Positions 1 to 9,549 of a stretch of DNA of 64,000 nucleotides are shown here, piece by piece (within the stretch, counting starts at the first letter, position 1; every line of letters starts with the position of its first letter). Under the pieces are notes generated by a model. The model was not told where the DNA came from and ran no database searches. It was given only the letters and a program-made list of their open reading frames with translations. A program made the translations under genes and the position numbers. The stretch is from Hyphomicrobiales bacterium. Its GTDB lineage: Bacteria > Pseudomonadota > Alphaproteobacteria > Rhizobiales > JACESI01. The stretch lies in assembly GCA_013911885.1 (NCBI GenBank), contig JACESI010000005.1:86795-150794 (forward strand), read 5' to 3'.

Positions 1-69
1 ATCATGATTGGCACAACCCGAGAAAAGGCCAGCAAACAACATGAAAACTAAAACAAGTACATTACGCAT
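1..69 (-). CDS. N-terminus of a lipoprotein, probably a Wza/GumB-type polysaccharide export protein (partial)
   Basis: The minus strand opens with an ATG at 69 and reads 23 codons to the window edge. The peptide begins MRNVLVLVFMLFAGLFSGC, a lipoprotein signal peptide with a hydrophobic core and a lipobox (FSGC) placing the lipidated Cys at residue 19. The rest of the gene lies outside the window. It is divergent from a Wzc/GumC-like co-polymerase, and in many exopolysaccharide loci the neighbour of that gene encodes the outer-membrane export lipoprotein of the Wza/GumB family. The lipoprotein signal is seen directly; the Wza-type identity is inferred from context only. Confidence 0.55.
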   Translation of the reverse strand, partial: MRNVLVLVFMLFAGLFSGCANHD

Positions 70-245
70 GGACTTAACCAGAAAAATTACAACAATAGCG
101 TTATAAGCAATCATAGTTAATCGAACGTAAAACGTTTGATTTTTATCGAAAATTTTGTGTTAATAACTGTTAGAATTTGGGATGATTAATGCAGATGCCA
201 ATTTTAAGGAATTAACCATTCAGTTACCATAATTATGGTGAATAT
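70..245. promoter_or_regulatory. Divergent AT-rich promoter region between the lipoprotein and co-polymerase genes
   Basis: This 176-bp gap is clearly richer in A+T than the flanking genes and separates two divergent polysaccharide genes, so it should carry both promoters. No operator or convincing -35/-10 pair could be assigned by eye. Confidence 0.45.
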
Positions 246-3098
246 GTGCATGGCCAATTCATGGATTCTGACGCAATGAACGGATTAACCGATAGACCGG
301 GCTTCGAGCCGGCCGCCGAGGGAGAAATCGATCTTGGTTCGCTGTTTTCGGCGCTGTGGCAACGCAAGGGCTGGGTGATCTTATGGGCGCTTATCGGCCT
401 TGCTTTGGCTTGCGTTTTTCTTTTTCTCGTCGATCCGGTCTACCGTTCTGACGCCCGGCTCCTGATCGAGCGGCGCGACAATGTGTTTACACGGCCGAGC
501 AACGAGCAAAGCGTTACGAATGTTCAGGATTTCGACGTCCAGACCGTCGCAAGCCAGGTCGAAGTCCTGCAATCGCGCAATCTTTTGAAATCGGTCATTG
601 ACAAATTAAGGCTTGATCAGAAAGCCGAATTCGATCCGCTTCTTTCCGGTGGTGGCGGCAATATTATTAGTAATATTCTGACCCTGATTGGTCTCAACAA
701 TGGTGAAGCGTCGGACACACGCGATGGGCGGGTGCTTGCAGCCCTTGCCGACAAGCTTTCGGTCTATCCGCTGGGCGAGTCGCGGGTTGTCGCGGTGCAG
801 GTGACCGTGCAGGATCCGGCGCTTTCCGCAGATATTGCGAACGCTATTGCTGAAGAATACCTTCTGATTCAGCGCGAGGACAGCAACAAGAGTGCCGTCG
901 GCGCATCGCAATTTCTGGAAAAGGAAATCGGTGGTCTGCGCGAGCGGGTTCAGACGGCGGAGCGCGCCGTCGAGACTTTTCGCGCAGGCGCTGATCTTCT
1001 GGCGGGTGAGAGTGAATCGACACTGACAAAGCAGCAATTGAGCGAGACCATGACGCTGATGAGCGAGGTGAGTTCGCAACGCGCACAGGCCGAGGCGAAG
1101 GCTGACCAGATCCGGCGTCTGATCAATTCCGGTGCGGCGCTCGACAGTTCGTCCGATGTGCAGGGTTCACCCCTCATTCAGCGCCTGCGCGAGCAGCAGG
1201 TGACATTGCGTGCCCGGATCGTCGATCTTCAGACATCGCTTCTGCCGAACCATCCGCAGGTTCAGGCCGCCCGCTCGCAGCTTGATGATCTCGAAAAGGA
1301 GATTGCGCGTCAGGCCCTTCTGATTGCACGCGCCCTGGAAGGCGACGCGGAAATCGCGACAGTGCGCCAGCAGGAACTTGAGCAGGAAGTGGCGCGCCTC
1401 AAGACCGCGACGGCACGGGCAAACGAACAGGAAGTGAAACTGCGTGCTCTGGAGCGCGAGGCACGGGCACAGCGCGAGCTACTTGAAACCTATCTCGTCC
1501 GTTTCCGTGAATCGAGCGCGCGGGAAAACACTGAACTTCTCCCGGTCAATGCGCGGATCATCTCGCGCGCCAATGTACCGGTCAAGCGGCATTTTCCGAA
1601 AACCGTGCCGACACTTGCGGTTGCGGGTTTTTCCGGCGCGTTTCTCGCAAGTCTCTTCATTCTGGCGGGTGAATTGATGTCAGATCGCCGAGATCGCTCA
1701 GACCGACCAGATCGTCGAGATCGCCCTGTTCAGACAGGCGCAAGCCGCATGCCCGATACCACGCGCCGTGAACCTGCTTTGGAAACATTGGCAATGAGCG
1801 TCGGCTCGAGCGAACCTGATGACGACGATGCGGGTGTGCCCGTGGTTGCCCCGTTGTCCGAACGAGCAGGGAAGGCGCGCGCGCTGAGATCGGTGGCGAC
1901 GCCCGAATACCCGCCCGAATACCAAGACGTGTCTCCCGTTGCGGATGTGCCTGCGGAAGCCAAGACACCCGCTCCGGCAACCGCGACAGGTTCGATAAAG
2001 GTTGGTGCAGAGGCAATGCCTCCCGTTCCAGTGATTGTGACCCCGACCATTTCCGAGACGGCTGCCGGGCAGGGTGCTTTACCGCATGACGCACCGCATG
2101 ATCCTGCGGTAGCGCCGCTTGCCGTCTCAATGGCAGATGTAGTGGCTGACCGTCATGAGGGCCCTGTGCCTATGGCAGGCCCTGGCGATCCTGAGCAAGA
2201 TGCTGCCCCGCTCATGCACCCTTCTGCTGAGACGATGCCGCAGTCGCAGGAGGCGGCAAGCCAGGATCGCGCGGCGATAATGGCTGCGAGGCAGCACGCT
2301 GAGGGCAGCCCACAGCCCCGCCCAGTGCCTTATAGCCCAGTGCTGTCCAACGCTGTGCCTTCAAGTCCGGTGCCCTCAAGTCCGGCGCCTCAGAGCGCCA
2401 TTCCGCAACAACGCCCGGGCGAGCGGCTGGCTGCCGCCATACGCTCTGCAAAAGCGTCGCCGGATGCTCAGGTTCCGGTGCCAGCAGCGGAGGGCCGCGA
2501 CTGGAAATCACGCTCCGGCGGCACGGATCTTTATTCCCTGAACGATGCCATTGCTGCTGTCGAGCGCTATACGCTCAGGCAGATTACGGTTCTGCCGGTG
2601 TTCGATGATATCAGTTGTGCTGATCTCGCGCTCGAAATGGCGCGAGCGATTGCATCATCCGGCAAGCGGGTGATCTTTGCCGATCTTGCCGGCGGCGTGG
2701 CGGACGCGGATCTGACCCTTACCGGCTTTTCCGATGTGGTTGCGGGTGAGGCTGATATTCGCGAGGCGATCTTCGCCGATCCATTGTCGCCGGTCGATCT
2801 GATGGCGTGCGGTACCCTTGCGCTCAACGCGGAAGACTGGGCCGATGGCAGCGCAAACGACATTATCGAGGATTTGACTGAGGCCTATGACGTTGCTGTG
2901 CTGCATAGCGGTGAAGGAACCAGTTCGGTCTATCTCCAGAGCCTTGCCGAACAGTCCGACATGCTGCTTTTCGCTGTGAGTGCACCCTTATCGCGGCGGC
3001 GGGTCGCTGATATTCTTCGCCAGAAAATGGGCGATGTTCCCGCGCATTCGATGTTTGTCTATTTCGAAGGCGACGATGGTTTCGTGAGCGCCGCTTAA
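246..3098 (+). CDS. Wzc/GumC-like polysaccharide co-polymerase with a degenerate C-terminal BY-kinase-like domain
   Basis: A 950-residue inner-membrane protein that should control chain length and export of a surface polysaccharide. Residues 42-62 form the first membrane helix of a Wzz domain. A long periplasmic coiled-coil region follows (about 200-430), and a second helix lies near 449-475. Residues about 480-760 are a low-complexity Pro/Ala/Ser linker with short internal repeats such as VPSSPVPSSP. The last 190 residues (from about 761) resemble the cytoplasmic tyrosine-kinase fold: a GKRVIFADLAGG segment sits where Walker A' is expected. However, no P-loop (GxxPGEGKS/T type) precedes it, and the C-terminus lacks a tyrosine cluster, so kinase activity is unlikely. 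The start is uncertain: GTG at 246 gives the longest frame, with an ATG at 261. The stop overlaps the convergent acetyltransferase gene by 4 bp. Confidence 0.85.
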   Translation: MHGQFMDSDAMNGLTDRPGFEPAAEGEIDLGSLFSALWQRKGWVILWALIGLALACVFLFLVDPVYRSDARLLIERRDNVFTRPSNEQSVTNVQDFDVQTVASQVEVLQSRNLLKSVIDKLRLDQKAEFDPLLSGGGGNIISNILTLIGLNNGEASDTRDGRVLAALADKLSVYPLGESRVVAVQVTVQDPALSADIANAIAEEYLLIQREDSNKSAVGASQFLEKEIGGLRERVQTAERAVETFRAGADLLAGESESTLTKQQLSETMTLMSEVSSQRAQAEAKADQIRRLINSGAALDSSSDVQGSPLIQRLREQQVTLRARIVDLQTSLLPNHPQVQAARSQLDDLEKEIARQALLIARALEGDAEIATVRQQELEQEVARLKTATARANEQEVKLRALEREARAQRELLETYLVRFRESSARENTELLPVNARIISRANVPVKRHFPKTVPTLAVAGFSGAFLASLFILAGELMSDRRDRSDRPDRRDRPVQTGASRMPDTTRREPALETLAMSVGSSEPDDDDAGVPVVAPLSERAGKARALRSVATPEYPPEYQDVSPVADVPAEAKTPAPATATGSIKVGAEAMPPVPVIVTPTISETAAGQGALPHDAPHDPAVAPLAVSMADVVADRHEGPVPMAGPGDPEQDAAPLMHPSAETMPQSQEAASQDRAAIMAARQHAEGSPQPRPVPYSPVLSNAVPSSPVPSSPAPQSAIPQQRPGERLAAAIRSAKASPDAQVPVPAAEGRDWKSRSGGTDLYSLNDAIAAVERYTLRQITVLPVFDDISCADLALEMARAIASSGKRVIFADLAGGVADADLTLTGFSDVVAGEADIREAIFADPLSPVDLMACGTLALNAEDWADGSANDIIEDLTEAYDVAVLHSGEGTSSVYLQSLAEQSDMLLFAVSAPLSRRRVADILRQKMGDVPAHSMFVYFEGDDGFVSAA

Positions 3099-4372
3099 GA
3101 TTTTCCAGCAAGGCGCTGGCGAAACTGTCTGACGAAGCGCCATAGAGTGGGATTTCTCTTGATCTGACGCTTCAATCCGGTTTTCAGCCGCTTTGCGCCC
3201 GCGTAAAGCCGCCCTTTCAGGGAAAGCGGCACCAGAACATCCACCAATGGATGCTCCTCGTCGCACCACGAGGCCTTGTAGCGTTCTGAGCCAACACCGA
3301 AATCGAACCGGCGCAGGCCTTCCGCACAGGCAGACTCGATCCGCTTGTAGAAAGTAAAGGCGCCTGGCGAAAGGGAGGCATATTTCTCATCGTGTATGAT
3401 TGATGTGAAATAGCCGAAATGCTGGCCATCAAAGGTTCCACCCGCAAGCAGCGCGAGAATTTTGCCGTCTGCTTCGACATAGTCGAACTCGATCAGCTTT
3501 TCACCGCGCGGCAACAGCGCGTTGTCATCGGCCAGCCGTTCGAAAAACGCCCTTGTTGCCGCGTTCGCGAATTTGTCTGGAATGCCGCGCTCGGCAAACC
3601 AGGGGGCCTTATGTGCGAGGAAAGTCCGGTAGAGGCGACGATCCTCGGCCGGACTATCGGTTCGCGCAACGCGGTAGCCGCCAAGTTCATTCAGGCCACG
3701 TTCCTGCGCGCGGAGGATTTTGCGTTTTCGTTTCGCGTTGCCGCGCTCAAGCACGGCGTTGAAATCGCTGATCAGTGAAACCGAACTGCCACCGACCGCG
3801 CTCTGCGTTGAGGGGAGGCGGGCGGCGAGCGGGTTTTCGATACCGTCCCATGCGAGGGGCTGAAGTGGCAGATCGAGAATGTCGACACTGAAGGGCAGGG
3901 CCTTTGCGAGGAGCGCCGGCAGGTCGCTCACGAGGCGAGCGTTGACCGCGCCCGCCTCTCGACAAAAAAGCGCGAAACGATAGTTCGCATGAGTGCCGCC
4001 CATGCTGGTGAGGATGGTGAGGCCACGCTTTCTGAGGCGCGTCAGCGGAAGAAGAAAAACGGCGCGCTCATCCAGAAGGCCGACCACGAGCACCGCGCTT
4101 CCGCCCTCCGCGCGGCCCAGCGTTTCGAACCATGCCTTCTGCCAGTGATAGTTCTGATAAATGGTGAGCCCACAGGTTGTCTGAAGCTGTTTCCAGATCG
4201 GCTCGATCACGGCGAAATCGCTGGTGACGAGAAGCTCGATTTCCACTGTGGCAGCGCGTGCATCGGCTATGGCGCGCAATCGCGCGACCGCGCTTTTAAT
4301 CGCGCTTTCGTCATGCGGTTGTCCGCGCGCCGGATTTTCGGGCAGCCCGGAAGGGGGCGCGCTATCTGTCAT
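3095..4372 (-). CDS. GNAT/FemAB-fold acetyltransferase of the CelD/BcsL family
   Basis: About 425 residues. The protein matches the CelD/BcsL family of acyltransferases associated with cellulose and exopolysaccharide synthesis. The C-terminal half has the GNAT-like pattern of that family, with the segments FDFGVGSERYKASW and LLAGGTFDGQHFGYFTS, and the body carries the typical KRKRKILRAQERGL basic stretch. Its likely role is to acetylate or otherwise modify a surface polysaccharide made by the neighbouring genes; the acceptor is unknown. I chose the ATG at 4372 because an AGGA motif lies just upstream; a GTG at 4393 in the same frame would add seven residues. It converges on the co-polymerase gene and is divergent from the polysaccharide deacetylase. 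Confidence 0.75.
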   Translation of the reverse strand: MTDSAPPSGLPENPARGQPHDESAIKSAVARLRAIADARAATVEIELLVTSDFAVIEPIWKQLQTTCGLTIYQNYHWQKAWFETLGRAEGGSAVLVVGLLDERAVFLLPLTRLRKRGLTILTSMGGTHANYRFALFCREAGAVNARLVSDLPALLAKALPFSVDILDLPLQPLAWDGIENPLAARLPSTQSAVGGSSVSLISDFNAVLERGNAKRKRKILRAQERGLNELGGYRVARTDSPAEDRRLYRTFLAHKAPWFAERGIPDKFANAATRAFFERLADDNALLPRGEKLIEFDYVEADGKILALLAGGTFDGQHFGYFTSIIHDEKYASLSPGAFTFYKRIESACAEGLRRFDFGVGSERYKASWCDEEHPLVDVLVPLSLKGRLYAGAKRLKTGLKRQIKRNPTLWRFVRQFRQRLAGKS

Positions 4373-4579
4373 CCATGTTTCCTCGGTCAGCACCCTGTTG
4401 GCTTCAGGCCAGTCTTTGGCACGTGAGTTGCAATAATCGGAAACGGTTTAGTGCGGGCCGCAGAAACGTCGCCATTTTGCGCCACACTGTTGCCTTCATG
4501 CTAAAGGTTTTGGTCACCACTCAAGTCTATGATAGTGCTTCGATCTTAATATTTTCGCAAACGGGGCGACGAACCCGCG

Positions 4580-5632
4580 ATGGACATTTCCACCTCGATG
4601 ATGCGACTTGGCCTCAACGCGATTGGCCGCAGCGGGCTTGCGCGTGCTGTGCAGCCGGTCTTCGGTGGTCTTGGTGCGATCTTGATGTTCCATCATGTCG
4701 GGCAGCGGGCGCCGGGCTATTTCGGTGGCAATGACCATCTGTCAATCCGCCCCGAATTCCTGTCTCAGTTACTCGACGAGTTCCGCCAGGAATGCATTGA
4801 TATCGTGTCTCTCGACGAGGCCGTCTGGCGGATGCGATCCGCGCACGCTACACAGCCCTTCGTGGCGCTCACCTTCGACGATGGCTACCGTGACAATATC
4901 GAGACCGCCTATCCGATTCTGCAATTCTTCCGGGTGCCTTTCACACTTTTTGTATGCAGCGGCTTTGTCGATCGCGAGGTGCCGATCTGGTGGCTCAGTC
5001 TTGAAAGAATCATTCAGGCGAACAATGTGATCGAACTGCGCATTGGCGCGGAACATCATGTGCTTCACGCGCTTGGGAAATTTGAGAAACGCCGGGCTTT
5101 CTTTGACGCTGTTGCTCTTCTGAAAAAGGCGTCGGATCAGGAAATGCTGGCAGCGATTCTTGATCTTGCGGAGGCGACCGGCCATGACGCCATGGCTTTG
5201 GTCGACCATGAAATGGCGACATGGGACATGCTGCGCACGCTCAACGAAGACCCGCTCGTGACCATCGGTGCGCACACCCGCAGCCATCCGTTTCTTGCCA
5301 AGCTGCCCCTTGATGCGGCGCGGGAGGAAATCGCGCACGGATGTCAGCGGATCGAGACGATGATGCAGAGCCGCCCGGAATTTCTCGCCTATCCCTATGG
5401 ATTTGAGGGGGCGGTTGGTCCGCGAGAGGTCCGCCTTGCAGAGGACATGGGTTTCAAGGCCGCGTTCACGACACGCAAGGGCCTCGTTTCAGCAGATCAT
5501 GCCGACCATATCTGGGCTTTGCCGCGGGTTTCGATCAACGGTCACTACCAGAGCATGGGCGCCATCCGCGCGCTTCTGAGCGGCCTGCCATTTTTTGTCG
5601 CGAACGGTTTTTCGCGGGTCAAGACCCTGTAG
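4580..5632 (+). CDS. Polysaccharide deacetylase family protein (NodB homology domain)
   Basis: A 350-residue carbohydrate esterase 4 protein, expected to remove N- or O-acetyl groups from a polysaccharide. The diagnostic motifs are present: [10 protein letters not shown], which holds the catalytic Asp and a metal-binding Asp, and GAHTRSHP, which supplies the metal-binding His pair. The segment [10 protein letters not shown] matches the later NodB motif. The N-terminus is not a clear signal peptide, so the compartment is uncertain. The setting beside a co-polymerase and a CelD/BcsL acetyltransferase suggests it tailors the same polymer. Its 3' end overlaps the convergent DUF2842 gene by 14 bp. 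Confidence 0.85.
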   Translation: MDISTSMMRLGLNAIGRSGLARAVQPVFGGLGAILMFHHVGQRAPGYFGGNDHLSIRPEFLSQLLDEFRQECIDIVSLDEAVWRMRSAHATQPFVALTFDDGYRDNIETAYPILQFFRVPFTLFVCSGFVDREVPIWWLSLERIIQANNVIELRIGAEHHVLHALGKFEKRRAFFDAVALLKKASDQEMLAAILDLAEATGHDAMALVDHEMATWDMLRTLNEDPLVTIGAHTRSHPFLAKLPLDAAREEIAHGCQRIETMMQSRPEFLAYPYGFEGAVGPREVRLAEDMGFKAAFTTRKGLVSADHADHIWALPRVSINGHYQSMGAIRALLSGLPFFVANGFSRVKTL

Positions 5633-5858
5633 GCCGGGACTGCCCGGGCGTGATCGCCTTTTCACCGCGCCAGCCAAGCCAGATGATGAAACCTGCGGGC
5701 AAGACCCAGAAGAGACCAGCAAAAGCATAATAGGCGAGTTGAAGCGCACCGCTCGTTCCCGGCAGAAGCACGACCGCAAACACCATCGCGCCGAGGGAGT
5801 AGACCGAGATAAAGGCGACAAGCGCGATAGTGGCAATGATTTTGCGCAGTTTCGTCAT
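5619..5858 (-). CDS. DUF2842 small membrane protein
   Basis: A 79-residue protein with two hydrophobic helices (about 9-31 and 41-62) and little else, matching the small alphaproteobacterial DUF2842 family in size and pattern. It ends in a basic, Pro-containing tail. Function is unknown. It lies beside ctaA, which is divergent from it, in line with the ctaA-argC-ribosomal-protein neighbourhood seen in rhizobia. The family assignment rests on length and hydrophobic pattern and is moderately sure. Confidence 0.65.
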   Translation of the reverse strand: MTKLRKIIATIALVAFISVYSLGAMVFAVVLLPGTSGALQLAYYAFAGLFWVLPAGFIIWLGWRGEKAITPGQSRPTGS

Positions 5859-6029
5859 TCACGATTCGCTTTTGCTCACGGGGATGGATTTTACTCTGCA
5901 TGTCGATCTAGCGCGGCAATCCGGTTTTGTACAGGCATAGTGCCGCATCGGCATAGAGCATTGACCTGGAACGGTTGCACCGGGCGAGGTTCGGCGCTAT
6001 CTCCCTTCCATCAGTTGAAGCGAGGGGCG

Positions 6030-7112
6030 ATGACAACGGTTTTTGATTTGCAAAGGGATGTTGAAAGCAACCCCGCCCCGACCACGGCCCGGCATCTTGC
6101 CGCGATCCGCTTCTGGCTTTTTTCCGTTCTTGGCCTCATCGCGGCAATGGTGGTGGTCGGCGGCGCGACGCGGCTTACCGATTCCGGGCTTTCCATCACC
6201 GAATGGAAGCCGCTTCTTGGCGCCATTCCGCCGCTTTCCCACGCGGACTGGATCGAGGCTTTTGACAAATACCGGCAGATTCCTGAATATCAGCTCGTCA
6301 ACAAAGGCATGAGCCTTGCCGATTTCCAGTTCATCTATTGGTGGGAGTGGGCGCACCGCTTCCTCGGCCGGATCATCGGCCTTGCCTTCTTCGTGCCAGC
6401 CGTGATGTTCTGGGTGCTGGGCTGGCTGCCAAAGGCGCTGAAGCCGCGCATTGTCGTGCTTTTTCTGCTGGGTGGCCTTCAGGGTGTCATCGGCTGGTGG
6501 ATGGTGGCAAGCGGTCTTGTCGATCGGGTGGATGTGAGCCAGTACCGACTTGCCATCCACCTGACGCTCGCCTGCGTCCTGTTTGCCGCTGTTTTATGGG
6601 TTGCGACCGGGCTAAGGCAGCGGACCTCGGTCGATGCTGAAAGGCAGATGTTGGGGATGGCGTGGTTTCTGATTGCTGCCGTGCTTTTCCAGATTTTCGC
6701 GGGCGGGCTGGTGGCGGGCATGGATGCCGGCCTTGCCTATAACACATGGCCTGCCATGGATGGTTCGATCGTTCCAGGCGGCCTATTCGCGATGTCGCCG
6801 TTCTGGGTCAATCTTTTTGAGAATGCCAAGACCGTGCAGTTCAACCACCGCATGATCGCCTATGCGCTGTGGCTGCTTGCGATTGGCCATGCCGTCTGGG
6901 TCGTCACAAAACCGGTGCCGCTTCACGCAAAGATCGCCGCAGGGGCGATTGCGGCGGCGGTCTCGCTTCAGGCCGTTATTGGCATTTTGACGCTTGTCAT
7001 GGTGGTGCCCCTAAATGTCGCGCTGATGCATCAGTTCGGCGCGCTTATCGTGCTTGCGGCGGCGGTCCTATATGCCCGTGTTTTGAAAGGCCCTTCCGGT
7101 TTTATCGCTTAG
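6030..7112 (+). CDS. ctaA: Heme A synthase (COX15/CtaA family)
   Basis: A 360-residue, eight-helix inner-membrane protein that oxidises the C8 methyl of heme O to make heme A for aa3-type cytochrome oxidase. Diagnostic parts are [20 protein letters not shown] after the first helix, the EWAHRFLGR motif with a heme-ligand His, the RLAIHLTLA segment and a second [11 protein letters not shown]is motif. The length fits the type found in Alphaproteobacteria and mitochondria. I chose the ATG at 6030, preceded by a GAGGGG ribosome-binding site; an open frame runs upstream to 5595 but that part overlaps the neighbouring genes and has no family similarity. The stop overlaps the convergent aminotransferase gene by 4 bp. 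Confidence 0.95.
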   Translation: MTTVFDLQRDVESNPAPTTARHLAAIRFWLFSVLGLIAAMVVVGGATRLTDSGLSITEWKPLLGAIPPLSHADWIEAFDKYRQIPEYQLVNKGMSLADFQFIYWWEWAHRFLGRIIGLAFFVPAVMFWVLGWLPKALKPRIVVLFLLGGLQGVIGWWMVASGLVDRVDVSQYRLAIHLTLACVLFAAVLWVATGLRQRTSVDAERQMLGMAWFLIAAVLFQIFAGGLVAGMDAGLAYNTWPAMDGSIVPGGLFAMSPFWVNLFENAKTVQFNHRMIAYALWLLAIGHAVWVVTKPVPLHAKIAAGAIAAAVSLQAVIGILTLVMVVPLNVALMHQFGALIVLAAAVLYARVLKGPSGFIA

Positions 7113-8368
7113 ACTTCGGCGACGATATCGCGCATGGCTTCGAGAAAGGCCGCGACTTCGGTTTCCGTGTTGTAATGGCACATTGAGACGCGCAGGCATG
7201 AGGCAAGGCCGAGCGGGTTGAGGATATTGCCCGAGTAATGGTCCGCCTTGCGGATATGGGTGCGAATGCCGCGCTCATTGAGTTTTCGCACCACATCCGC
7301 CGTGTCCATTCCCTCGACGTTAAGCGCGACAAGACCCTCGCGGCGCGGATTGTCTGCACCACCGATGATCGATATGCGGGGGAGATCGGCGACACCCTTG
7401 AGATTGCCGGTACCATGCAGCATCGCGTCGGTCAGGCCCTTTTCATGGGCATGAATGGCGCGGCCAGCCGCTTCAAGCCGCTCACGGCGGTCATCGGAGC
7501 TGGTGAAATGGGTGCCCAGCCATTCGAAATAGTTGATGACATCGGAAAAGGTCGCATAGGAGCCCGTGTCCCGGGTGCCAAGCTCCCAGTTCTCCGCCGG
7601 GCCGTCGATCAGGCTGTCGTGCGGCAATTGGGCGAGGCGGCTTGAAATCCATGCGATGCCGTAGCCGTGGCGCGAGAAGACTTTGTACGGCGAAACGGCA
7701 TAGCCGTCGATATTGTAGCGCGCAAGATCCAGGCCACCGTGGGCAGCGTGCTGGATGCCGTCGACAATGATGAAACAGTCTGGCGCGACCGCGCGGATCG
7801 TGGCGGCAATCGCCTCCACATCGGTGCCCATGCCGGTTACCGGAGACGTGTGGACGATGGTGGCGACGCGGGTGTCCGGGGTCACATATTTCGCATAATC
7901 CGCCGCTTCGACGGCGCCGGTCTCATTGTTGTGGGTCACGGCGACATAGCGCTTGCCGGCGATTTTTGCCCAGCGCTGGGCGGCACTGCGGGAGGCGGGA
8001 TGTTCAAGCGTGGTGCCAAGAACGATGCCTCCCTCGGCTGCACCAAGGACCGCGTTCATGATCATGCGAAAGAGAAGTTCCGTACCGCTTTCGCCGACAA
8101 AGACCTGTCCATCCGTCGTGTTGAAGAACAGCATCGCATCCGCTTTGGCGCGGTTGATCACGCGCACGAGTTCGTGGGAGGCTTCGTTGTCGCGCCCCTG
8201 ATTGTCGGGGATAGCAGCAAACCGACTTGAGGTTTCAACCACGGATTTGAGCGTCAGCGCCCCGCCGGCATTTTCGAAAAAGATCCGCTTTCCCGCGATC
8301 GGGCAGGTATCGATATGGGCGAAACGGTCACGGACTGCGTCCATGAGACCGGGCTGGGACTGAAGCAT
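7109..8368 (-). CDS. Class V aminotransferase, cysteine desulfurase-like
   Basis: About 419 residues, PLP-dependent, fold type I, class V. The PLP lysine sits in [13 protein letters not shown], the His and Asp contacts in THNNETGAV and [13 protein letters not shown]. It resembles the cysteine desulfurase-like family (TIGR01976 type) more than the Fe-S assembly enzymes IscS and SufS. No scaffold or other Fe-S assembly gene is nearby, so the substrate is open. I placed the start at 8368 because the longer frame to 8566 would run into argC, and the family similarity begins at MLQSQPG. It lies 43 bp downstream of argC on the same strand, so the two are probably co-transcribed. Confidence 0.8.
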   Translation of the reverse strand: MLQSQPGLMDAVRDRFAHIDTCPIAGKRIFFENAGGALTLKSVVETSSRFAAIPDNQGRDNEASHELVRVINRAKADAMLFFNTTDGQVFVGESGTELLFRMIMNAVLGAAEGGIVLGTTLEHPASRSAAQRWAKIAGKRYVAVTHNNETGAVEAADYAKYVTPDTRVATIVHTSPVTGMGTDVEAIAATIRAVAPDCFIIVDGIQHAAHGGLDLARYNIDGYAVSPYKVFSRHGYGIAWISSRLAQLPHDSLIDGPAENWELGTRDTGSYATFSDVINYFEWLGTHFTSSDDRRERLEAAGRAIHAHEKGLTDAMLHGTGNLKGVADLPRISIIGGADNPRREGLVALNVEGMDTADVVRKLNERGIRTHIRKADHYSGNILNPLGLASCLRVSMCHYNTETEVAAFLEAMRDIVAEV

Positions 8369-8411
8369 GATTGCGCTACCTGTTCTTGGGGCTTGTTCTT
8401 CTGGAAGGGCT

Positions 8412-9467
8412 CTAGGGGAAAAGCGGGAGTTGTTCGAGGCCGAGGGTCTCTTCAAGGCCGAAGGCGAGATTGAAATTCTGGATTGCCTGACCGGCCGAGC
8501 CTTTGACGAGGTTGTCGATAGTCGAGACGATGATCGCGCGGCCGGGAATTCGGTCTTCGAAGACATTGATCACGCAATGGTTCGAGCCGCGCACCATCTG
8601 GGTCTGCGGGATAACGCCGGCTTCCGCGAGATGCACGAAAGGCTCGTCGCAATAGGCGTCATGGAAAGCAGCGCGCAGGTCGGCAACGGTCCGGCCCGGC
8701 ATCAGGCGGGTATAGATCGTACACAATTCGCCGCGGCTCATCGGGATCAGATGCGGGGTGAAATTGACGAAAACCGGGCGGCCCGCCGCTTTGGCGATTT
8801 CCTGTTCGATTTCCGGCGCGTGGCGGTGCTTGGCGATACTGTAGGGCGACAGGCCTTCACCGGCTTCGGCAAGAAGAACATTCTGCTTGGCGCTGCGTCC
8901 CGCGCCGGTCGTGCCGGATTTTGCATCGACGATGATTTCGTCCGGTTCGATCAGGTGGGCAGCGACGAGGGGCAGCACGCCGAGCAGCGTTGCCGTCGGA
9001 TAGCAGCCCGGGCAGGCGATCAGACGGGCCTTCCTCAGATCCCCGCGGTTGTGCTCCGAGAGGCCATAGACTGCGCCGCCCTGAAGTTCCGGTGCGCGGT
9101 GTTCACCACCATACCAGGAGGCGTAGGTGGCGATATCGCGCAGGCGGAAATCGGCCGACATGTCGATGATCTTTATGCTGTCGTTGACTGTGTAGATCGC
9201 TTTGGTGATGTCCTGCGTGGTGCCATGGGGCAGGCCGCAGAAAACCGCATCAACGCCATTGAAGTCGACCTCTTCCCAGGTCACGAGATCGGGCAGGTCC
9301 AGCATGTAAAAATGCGGAAAGACGTCGCGCATGCGCCTGCCGGCATGGGAATTGGCAGTGAGCACGACGATTTCGGCCATCGGGTGACGCGCAGCAAGGC
9401 GCACGAGATCGGAACCCGTATAGCCCGAAGCCCCGACAACACCGATTCTGATTTTTTTATCCGCCAT
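8412..9467 (-). CDS. argC: N-acetyl-gamma-glutamyl-phosphate reductase
   Basis: A 351-residue enzyme of arginine synthesis that reduces N-acetyl-glutamyl-5-phosphate to the semialdehyde with NADPH. The Rossmann motif GVVGASGYTGSDLVRL is at residues 9-24 and the catalytic Cys is C155 in CPGCYPTAT. The segment KHRHAPEIEQEI is typical of the longer (type 1) ArgC. The start at 9467 (MADKKIRIG) was chosen because the family begins there; an in-frame ATG at 9500 adds 11 residues without similarity. In rhizobia argC usually follows rpsI closely, but here two polysaccharide genes lie between them. Confidence 0.95.
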   Translation of the reverse strand: MADKKIRIGVVGASGYTGSDLVRLAARHPMAEIVVLTANSHAGRRMRDVFPHFYMLDLPDLVTWEEVDFNGVDAVFCGLPHGTTQDITKAIYTVNDSIKIIDMSADFRLRDIATYASWYGGEHRAPELQGGAVYGLSEHNRGDLRKARLIACPGCYPTATLLGVLPLVAAHLIEPDEIIVDAKSGTTGAGRSAKQNVLLAEAGEGLSPYSIAKHRHAPEIEQEIAKAAGRPVFVNFTPHLIPMSRGELCTIYTRLMPGRTVADLRAAFHDAYCDEPFVHLAEAGVIPQTQMVRGSNHCVINVFEDRIPGRAIIVSTIDNLVKGSAGQAIQNFNLAFGLEETLGLEQLPLFP

Positions 9468-9549
9468 GGACCGCGCCCTTCTCCGTTTGAAACCTCTCAT
9501 ACGCCGCGGCTATTTCTTCTGCAAGCGCCTGACAGGTTTCCACACTCTC

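Noticed and set aside
5595..6029. Upstream extension of the ctaA frame
   Set aside because: The extra 145 codons overlap the deacetylase end and the whole DUF2842 gene and have no similarity to CtaA.
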